In this document: positions 53,315 to 58,878 of the stretch, piece after piece
Numbering within the stretch: position 1 is the first letter of the stretch
How the letters are laid out: every line of letters begins with the position of its first letter
Source of the DNA: Gemmatimonadota bacterium
GTDB lineage: Bacteria; Gemmatimonadota; Gemmatimonadetes; Longimicrobiales; Gaopeijiaceae
Direction: 5' to 3'
Assembly: GCA_007125125.1 (NCBI GenBank)
Contig: SLDT01000034.1
Coordinates: forward strand, 1 to 58,878
Length of the DNA: 58,878 nt
The notes under the pieces: generated by a model
The model's database searches: none
The model's input: the letters and a program-made list of their open reading frames with translations, nothing else
What the model was told of the DNA's origin: nothing
Made by a program: the position numbers and the translations under genes

Positions 53315-55672
53315 TCAGCGCTCCACCGGGTCGACGACTTCGTCCTCGCCCATCCCTTCTGCATCGCGAGGGGCGTCATCTTCACCGAGGGGCCCCGCGG
53401 CTGCGTCGGCCGTGCCGCTCTCACCTTCTTCGCCTTCCCGGGGCGAACGTGTCAGATGCCGCGTCGCAGGGTAGTCGATTCGGTGGTGGTATGCGCCCCC
53501 GAGGACCTTGGCAAACTGGTCCTTGATGATTCTCAGGTCTCGGAGCGTCAGGGGCGCCTCCTCGAGCTGACCGGACTCGATCCTCTGCTGGACCAGGCCC
53601 TCGATGAGTTCGCGGATCCGATCCGGGTTGGGGTCCTGGAGGGCACGAGTCGCGGATTCCGCCGCGTCGGCAAGCATCACGATTGCCGTCTCCCGGGAAC
53701 GCGGGCGAGGGCCAGGGTACCGGAACGCCTCCGGGTCGATGGCCTCCCCGCTGGCCTCGGCCTCTTCCCTCGCCCTCGAGAAGAAGTAACTGATCTCCTG
53801 GGTCCCGTGGTGCTCGGGAATGAAGTCGATGAGCACGTCCGGAAGCTTGGCCTCCCGTGCAAGCCTGATCCCCTCGGTGACATGCTCGCGCACGATCGCT
53901 GCGGAGGTCTGTGGCTTCAGCTTGTCGTGGGGATTGCGCCCCCCGGGCTGGTTCTCGATGAAGTACTGCGGCTTGAGCATCTTCCCCACGTCGTGGTAAT
54001 AGACCCCCACCCGGCAAAGGAGGCCGTTCGCCCCGATCGCGTTCGCCGCTGCCTCGGAGAGGTTCGCCACATTGATCGTATGGGCGTAGGTCCCCGGAGC
54101 TTCGAGGGAAAGGCGTTTCAGGAGTGGGCGGTTCGGATCAGCCCATTCCAGGAGCGTCTGGTCCGTCGTGATGCGGGTGAACCACTCGAAAACCGGAAGA
54201 AAACCCATCGCAAGGATCCCGCTCGTCACCGCATTCCCTCCCGCCCAGATCCAGGCTCCTGCGACCTCGCCCAGCCCGCGCCCCGTCGCCAGACCGAGCA
54301 TGCCGATCGTGATCACGTAGGCAAGGGCGATGAGGGCGATGAAGATCCAGGTCTGGGCCCGGCGCCGGACGGCCCGGACCGAGAGAGCGGCAGCGGCCCC
54401 TCCGATGAACACCGGGAGCCAGGCATGAACCGGTTGGAAGGGGATCTGGATTCCCGTCAGGACCGTGAGTACGGCAGTGAGCACGAGGGCCAGACGCCCG
54501 TCCCACAGAACCGCAACGGCAAGCGAGACGAAGGCGACTGGCAGCACCTCCGGAGGGAGGGCGTTCGAGGCCACGATCCCTGCCGCGCCAAGGAAGGTGG
54601 CCACCAGGACCGCTTGGAGAAGCAGCCAGCGGAAGTTGTGGTACACGTCCGGTCGAAAGAAGTACAGAAGCGTCCCGTAGACCAGTAGAACGAGGAGGTT
54701 GAGTACGATCGTCCCCGTGAAGGCCCCGGCCCGGAATCCGGGTTCGGCGAGGCGTCCGGCCCCCCGCAATGCCTCTTCGTAGGCCCGAAGCCGCTCGATC
54801 TCGGTTTCCCCGATCTGCTGGTTCGCTCGCACGACCGCCTCTCCCTCGAGGACGGTCGCCCGGTTCGGGTTCACCGCACGCCGCGAGGTTTCCCGGTCCC
54901 GCTCCGTTGCCTCGGGGTCGTATCGCAAGGTCGGATTCATGAAGCGGATCAGGAGGAGACGCAAGACCTCCTCGGCATCCGCCGACGCGGTGCCCGGCAG
55001 GAGCATCCGTGCCCGCCGATGGAAGTCCTGCGTAGAGAGCACCTCATCGCGCTGCGCGAAGCGCTCCTCCCCGTCCGGCTCCACTATCTGGAGCCGACCT
55101 CCTGCGAGGAGGTCCTCCCGGACCGCGTCGTCCAGCACGCCCTGGGGAAGGATCTCGCGCACGGCCTCGAGCGCGGAGCGCCGCACCACCTCGCGGGAGC
55201 GCTCCTCGAGGAGCACCCGACGCTGGACGGGCGAGAGGACGAGCCCGAGGTCGGAGAGGATTCTGGCAAGCGTGACGTCCGGGTCTTCCTCGTCCGTCGC
55301 CCCCTCCACACGATCGAAGAACTGCGTGAGGACTCCCTCCATCTCCTGCGCGGCCTCGGGCCGGAGGCTGAAGGTCGGCGGAACGGAGGCCGCCGCGGCC
55401 GCCCTCTCCCGCTCGAGGTCGTCCTGGTTCTTCGGAACACCGAAGGTGAGCGATGCGATCACGTCCTCGGTCGCGACCATCCCGACCTGGTAGCGCCCCA
55501 TCTCGGGCCCCGGCGCAGCCGGGAAGAGGAGCGCACCCAGGATGGCAAGGACGAGGACGACCCCCGCCCGGCTTCCGTGGTGCAGCACCCCGTCGGGCCA
55601 CCGCCGAACCGGCGGACGGGAGAGACGGGCCAGGGGGGTTTCGTTGGCGGACCGCCACTCGCGAACGCTCAC
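53315..55672 (-). CDS. pgpH: PgpH-family cyclic-di-AMP phosphodiesterase (7TM-HD)
   Basis: A 785-residue membrane protein that hydrolyses cyclic di-AMP. An N-terminal anchor (AGVVLVLAILGALLFP) is followed by an extracytoplasmic 7TMR-HDED sensor domain to about residue 300, seven membrane segments around 305-490, and a cytoplasmic HD domain. The HD domain carries HTINVANLSEAAANAIGANG, YYHDVGKMLKPQYF, a His pair in PEHHGTQEI and a later Asp in VMLADAAES. The C-terminal tail is acidic. GTG 55672 overlaps the phoH stop (GTGA). The phoH-pgpH-ybeY order is conserved widely. It implies that the organism makes c-di-AMP, though no diadenylate cyclase is in this window. Confidence 0.94.
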   Translation of the reverse strand: MSVREWRSANETPLARLSRPPVRRWPDGVLHHGSRAGVVLVLAILGALLFPAAPGPEMGRYQVGMVATEDVIASLTFGVPKNQDDLERERAAAAASVPPTFSLRPEAAQEMEGVLTQFFDRVEGATDEEDPDVTLARILSDLGLVLSPVQRRVLLEERSREVVRRSALEAVREILPQGVLDDAVREDLLAGGRLQIVEPDGEERFAQRDEVLSTQDFHRRARMLLPGTASADAEEVLRLLLIRFMNPTLRYDPEATERDRETSRRAVNPNRATVLEGEAVVRANQQIGETEIERLRAYEEALRGAGRLAEPGFRAGAFTGTIVLNLLVLLVYGTLLYFFRPDVYHNFRWLLLQAVLVATFLGAAGIVASNALPPEVLPVAFVSLAVAVLWDGRLALVLTAVLTVLTGIQIPFQPVHAWLPVFIGGAAAALSVRAVRRRAQTWIFIALIALAYVITIGMLGLATGRGLGEVAGAWIWAGGNAVTSGILAMGFLPVFEWFTRITTDQTLLEWADPNRPLLKRLSLEAPGTYAHTINVANLSEAAANAIGANGLLCRVGVYYHDVGKMLKPQYFIENQPGGRNPHDKLKPQTSAAIVREHVTEGIRLAREAKLPDVLIDFIPEHHGTQEISYFFSRAREEAEASGEAIDPEAFRYPGPRPRSRETAIVMLADAAESATRALQDPNPDRIRELIEGLVQQRIESGQLEEAPLTLRDLRIIKDQFAKVLGGAYHHRIDYPATRHLTRSPREGEEGESGTADAAAGPLGEDDAPRDAEGMGEDEVVDPVER

Positions 55673-56673
55673 CGACCGGCCTCCGGCTCATCGGCGACGG
55701 TCCGGTCCCATTCGGCGTAGGCCCGGATGATGTCCTGGACGAGCCTGTGCCGCACGACATCGGAACCGTCGAGGTAGACGAAGCTGATTCCCTCGATCCC
55801 CGACAGAACCCGCTCGACCTGGAGGAGCCCGGAATCGTCGCGCCGCGGGAGGTCGATCTGGGTCTTGTCCCCGGTGATCACGACACGGGAGTTCAGACCG
55901 AGGCGGGTCAGGAACATCTTCATCTGGGCCGAAGTGGCATTCTGCGCCTCGTCCAGGATCACGAAGGCATCGGAGAGGGTGCGACCGCGCATGTAGGCCA
56001 GAGGGGCAATCTCGATCGTCCGGTCCTCGAGCGCCCTTCGAACACGATCCGCAGGCATCATGTCTTCCAGCGCGTCGTAGAGCGGTCGCAGATAGGGATC
56101 GACCTTCTCCTGGAGATCGCCGGGAAGGAATCCGAGGTTTTCCCCGGCCTCCACGGCTGGACGTGCCAGGATGATTCTTCGCACACGCTTTCGGTAGAGC
56201 GCATCGACCGCCGCAGCGACCGCGAGATAGGTCTTGCCGGTTCCGGCCGGACCGATCCCGATCACGATGTCGTGCTCGCGAATCGCGGAGAGGTAGCCCG
56301 CCTGTCCCTCGGACCTGGGAGAGATCACCTTGCGGGAACCCGGGAGAGCGATGCGGAGCTCGTCGCGCTCCGTGCGGTCCGGTGGAACCCCGCCGCGACG
56401 CTCGAACTCGTCGATGAACCGGGAGACATCGGCCGTGTCGAAGGGAGCACGCATCCGCGCCAGTTCGATCATGTGCTGGAGCACGGGCACCGCCTTTTCG
56501 AGCCGACCCACCTCACCCGACAGAATGAGCTGGTCACCGCGCAGGACGACGCGAATTCCGAAGCGCCGCGCCGTCTCCTGCATGTTCACATCGTTGACCC
56601 CCGCGAGGAGGAGCTGGTCCGCCCCCTCGGCGTCGAGCCGGTGCTCGACCATGACCTCTTCACTCGCTCCCAT
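55669..56673 (-). CDS. phoH: PhoH family ATPase
   Basis: A 334-residue P-loop ATPase of the PhoH (YbeZ) family, which acts with YbeY in rRNA processing and RNA decay. An N-terminal PhoH-specific domain (RFGIRVVLRGDQLILSGE) is followed by Walker A GPAGTGKTY, IILARPAVEAGENLGFLPGD, and Walker B VILDEAQNATSAQM, with the downstream VVITGDKTQIDLPR sensor. GGAGGAG precedes the ATG. It lies 65 bases after aspS on the same strand and overlaps pgpH by four bases, heading a coupled run of genes. Confidence 0.97.
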   Translation of the reverse strand: MGASEEVMVEHRLDAEGADQLLLAGVNDVNMQETARRFGIRVVLRGDQLILSGEVGRLEKAVPVLQHMIELARMRAPFDTADVSRFIDEFERRGGVPPDRTERDELRIALPGSRKVISPRSEGQAGYLSAIREHDIVIGIGPAGTGKTYLAVAAAVDALYRKRVRRIILARPAVEAGENLGFLPGDLQEKVDPYLRPLYDALEDMMPADRVRRALEDRTIEIAPLAYMRGRTLSDAFVILDEAQNATSAQMKMFLTRLGLNSRVVITGDKTQIDLPRRDDSGLLQVERVLSGIEGISFVYLDGSDVVRHRLVQDIIRAYAEWDRTVADEPEAGR

Positions 56674-56738
56674 GCTCCTCCGTGGTTCGTGAACCGCTGC
56701 GTCCGACCCCTCGGCCTGGACCCCGCCCCTCCTTGAAC

Positions 56739-58565
56739 CTACTCCGGGTCCCGGGGTTCCGCACCCTTCAGCGCACCCGTCGGCTCCCGGAGCCCGATCC
56801 CCAGGTCGGCGAGATCGCCCTCCGCGACGGGGACGGGCGCCCCCTCGAAGGTCGCGCGGGCCGCTGTCGTCTTCGGAAAGGCGATCACGTCGCGAAGGCT
56901 CGGAGCACCGAGGAAGTCCTTCACGATCCGGTCCATCCCGAGGGCGATGCCCCCGTGCGGAGGTGCTCCGGACGCGAGCGCCTCCAGGAGAAAACCGAAC
57001 TTTTGTTCGGTTTCTTCGGCCGATAGCCCGAGAAGCGAGAGGATCGTCCGCTGGAGCGCCGGATCATGCACCCGGAGACTCCCGGAGCCGAGCTCGGATC
57101 CATTGTAGACGAGGTCATAGGCGAGACCGCGCACCGAGAGGGGATCGAACTCGAGGCGGTCCAGGTCATCGGGGTGCGGGAGCACGAAGGGGTGGTGGTT
57201 CGCGTAGAGGCGCCCGTCGGCTTCCTCGAAGAGGGGGAAGTCCAGGACCCAGAGCCAGGCATGCTCTCGAACCTTGGGAAGCTCGAGTGCCCGGATCACC
57301 GCGCCCCTGACCGCAGAGAGCGCCGGAGAGGTCATGCCATCGGGGCCTGCGGCAACGAGGAGGAGGTCCCCCTCGCCCGCACCGGTCGCATCCCAGTGTC
57401 CCGGCCCCATCCAGCGTGCGAGAGGCCCGCTTCCCCCCTCCGCGCTCCCCTTTGCCCAGAGGAGCCCGGGCGCCCCGGCCTTCCTCGCCACCCCCTCCAG
57501 CTCCTCGATCTGGCGACGGGAGAGGCGGGCGCCACCCGCGAGTCGGAGCCCGCGAACCCTTCCTCCCGAGCCGATGATCGACTGGAGGATCTCGGCGTCC
57601 GTGTCGGAGAAGGCCGCCGTCCAGTCGTGGAGTTCGAGATCCCAGCGCAGGTCCGGCCGATCGGAGCCATAGCGCTCCATCGCCTCGGCCCAGGTCAGGC
57701 GTGCGAACGGAGGGTGGGCCTCAACCCCGGCGACCGCCGCCATCTCGGCCATGAGCCCCTCGATCCATGCGAGGATGTCGTCCGGCTCGACGAAGGAGGC
57801 CTCGAGGTCGATCTGCGTGAACTCCGGCTGCCGGTCGGCACGCAGGTCTTCGTCCCGGAAGCAGCGAGCGATCTGGACGTACCGGTCGAAGCCCGCCGTC
57901 ATCAGGATCTGCTTGTATATCTGGGGGCTCTGGGGCAGGGCGTAGAACTCCCCGGGGTGGACCCGGCTCGGGACGAGGTAGTCACGCGCACCCTCCGGGG
58001 TGGGTTTCGTCAGGATCGGGGTCTCGACCTCGACGAACCCAATGCGGTCGAAGTAGTTCCGCGCAGTGAGAATCAGCCGGTGCCGCAGGATGAGGTTCTC
58101 CTGCAACTCACGACGACGCAGGTCGAGGTTGCGATAGCGAAGGCGGAGATCCTCTCCGGGAAGCTCGTCTTCGGGCCCTCGAAAGACGGGGATCGGGGGG
58201 GTCGCCGCCCTGTTCAGGAGCTCGATGTCGTGTGCGCGGAACTCGATGTCGCCCGTCGCCATCTCCGGGTTGCGCGCCTCCTCGGGCCGGAGCGCGATCT
58301 CGCCCCGCACCCGCACGACGTCCTCGGCACCGAGCCCCTGTGCGGCGGCCAGCCCTTCGGCCGAACTCCAGGCTGGCCCGACACTCACCTGCAGAATCCC
58401 ACTGCGGTCCCGCAGGTCGAGGAAGAGGAGCCCGCCAAGGTCACGCCGCCGGTGGACCCAGCCGACGAGCGTGCAGGCGTCTCCCGCGTTCGAGGCATCG
58501 AGCGTTGCGAGCATGCGGTCGCGCTGGCCGGTGGCGTCGTGCCGGACTGTCTCGGAGTTCGTCAT
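56739..58565 (-). CDS. aspS: Aspartate-tRNA ligase
   Basis: A 608-residue class IIb synthetase that charges tRNA-Asp. The order is: anticodon-binding OB fold (GWVHRRRDLGGLLFLDLRDR), catalytic core with motif 1, the bacterial flipping loop, motif 2 FRDEDLRADRQPEFTQIDLE, the bacterial GAD insert, and motif 3 GIALGMDRIV. The residue after RRRD is Leu, as in the tRNA-Asp-specific E. coli enzyme; the non-discriminating Pseudomonas type has His there. This single residue hints at, but does not prove, a discriminating enzyme. ATG 58565 has AAGGAAGG upstream. Probably first gene of the phoH group, with a candidate promoter at 58772-58800. Confidence 0.97.
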   Translation of the reverse strand: MTNSETVRHDATGQRDRMLATLDASNAGDACTLVGWVHRRRDLGGLLFLDLRDRSGILQVSVGPAWSSAEGLAAAQGLGAEDVVRVRGEIALRPEEARNPEMATGDIEFRAHDIELLNRAATPPIPVFRGPEDELPGEDLRLRYRNLDLRRRELQENLILRHRLILTARNYFDRIGFVEVETPILTKPTPEGARDYLVPSRVHPGEFYALPQSPQIYKQILMTAGFDRYVQIARCFRDEDLRADRQPEFTQIDLEASFVEPDDILAWIEGLMAEMAAVAGVEAHPPFARLTWAEAMERYGSDRPDLRWDLELHDWTAAFSDTDAEILQSIIGSGGRVRGLRLAGGARLSRRQIEELEGVARKAGAPGLLWAKGSAEGGSGPLARWMGPGHWDATGAGEGDLLLVAAGPDGMTSPALSAVRGAVIRALELPKVREHAWLWVLDFPLFEEADGRLYANHHPFVLPHPDDLDRLEFDPLSVRGLAYDLVYNGSELGSGSLRVHDPALQRTILSLLGLSAEETEQKFGFLLEALASGAPPHGGIALGMDRIVKDFLGAPSLRDVIAFPKTTAARATFEGAPVPVAEGDLADLGIGLREPTGALKGAEPRDPE

Positions 58566-58878
58566 GCCTTCCTTTCGGCTTCGTTGCCGGGGGGCCCGCA
58601 AACCGTGTGCGACCACCGCGGGACGGGCGGGTTGAGGTGGGGACAACCGCGACCCCATCCTGCCCCTCCGGGCAGAGAGTCGCTAACTTCATTGGCTGTG
58701 AGGGTCTGCACACCGGACAGGCCGCGGGGTGTCGGGCGCCCCCCGGGAGAGCCCCGTGCCGGAGTGCGACCAAGCTAATCGCACCGGGAGGAAGGCTCAA
58801 GCGACCTCCGACCTTGCCCCGCAGCATCCCCCCTGCCCCCGACCCCGCCCCCCTCATCCAAAGAAACCCCCCCCCCCA
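58566..58878. other. aspS upstream region and window end
   Basis: No gene is supported in these 313 bases. They hold the aspS ribosome site, a promoter-like pair at 58772-58800, and low-complexity C-rich sequence at the edge, with 11 consecutive C at 58867-58877, which may mark an assembly break. Confidence 0.5.
58772..58800 (-). promoter_or_regulatory. Candidate promoter for aspS
   Basis: On the minus strand TTGAGC (58800-58795), 17 bases, TAGCTT (58777-58772). The -35 has TTGA plus a changed end; the -10 is the same TAGCTT seen at 24717-24722. It would give a leader of nearly 200 bases before aspS. Confidence 0.3.

Overview
This is a GC-rich bacterial chromosome segment of about 59 kb, with 49 protein genes that I can support, one tRNA and no recognisable insertion sequence, prophage, CRISPR array or rRNA. 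The envelope is Gram-negative in type: TonB-dependent receptor, outer-membrane barrels, lipobox lipoproteins. The mix of GTG and TTG starts, secreted Ig-domain metalloprotease, bacterial S10 carboxypeptidase, flotillin/NfeD pair, AtuA-type catabolism and UbiB kinase would fit a Gemmatimonadota-like lineage. That placement is inference, because no taxonomic marker was searched. The left edge cuts an ABC permease gene. The right edge ends in an 11-base C run and may be a contig end.

Layout. 0-8 kb: end of an iron-type ABC permease, a degenerate sensor kinase, an S10 peptidase, a small lipoprotein, an outer-membrane barrel and a TetR regulator. 8-12 kb (plus strand, tightly packed): imuB, a DUF6504-type small gene, phhB, a glycosyltransferase and a YfcE-like phosphoesterase. 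12-17 kb (minus): P-type ATPase, tRNA-Leu(CAA), alpha/beta hydrolase and zinc phospholipase C-like protein. 17-20 kb: aconitase. 20-24.6 kb (minus): a four-gene flotillin/NfeD/lipoprotein/anchored-protein operon. 24.8-30.6 kb (plus): a beta-oxidation cluster (hydratase, aldehyde dehydrogenase, thiolase, 3-hydroxyacyl-CoA dehydrogenase, hydratase) ending in chorismate mutase. 30.6-34 kb (minus): lytic transglycosylase, then the rng-rplU-rpmA unit with a clear terminator.

34-47.4 kb is the most interesting part. It is a long, tightly spaced minus-strand series: meaB, a BtuB-like TonB receptor, the large subunit of a B12-dependent acyl-CoA mutase, a HAD phosphatase, the B12-binding mutase subunit, a methylcrotonyl/geranyl-type carboxyltransferase, a split AtuA, a LiuC/AtuE-like hydratase, a small membrane protein, RecQ and an acyl-CoA dehydrogenase. 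The mutase carries Phe103 and Gln221 where methylmalonyl-CoA mutase has Tyr89 and Arg207. The spacing of 118 residues is the same, and Phe/Gln is the isobutyryl-CoA mutase signature. I therefore read the region as a branched-chain acyl-CoA module with its own corrinoid importer. Butyryl-CoA made by the mutase could feed the acyl-CoA dehydrogenase and the 24.8-30 kb cluster.

47.5-58.9 kb (minus): a three-Ig-domain metzincin lipoprotein with its own promoter, then the housekeeping series aspS, phoH, pgpH, ybeY, ubiB and a barrel protein, several joined by 4-base GTGA overlaps.
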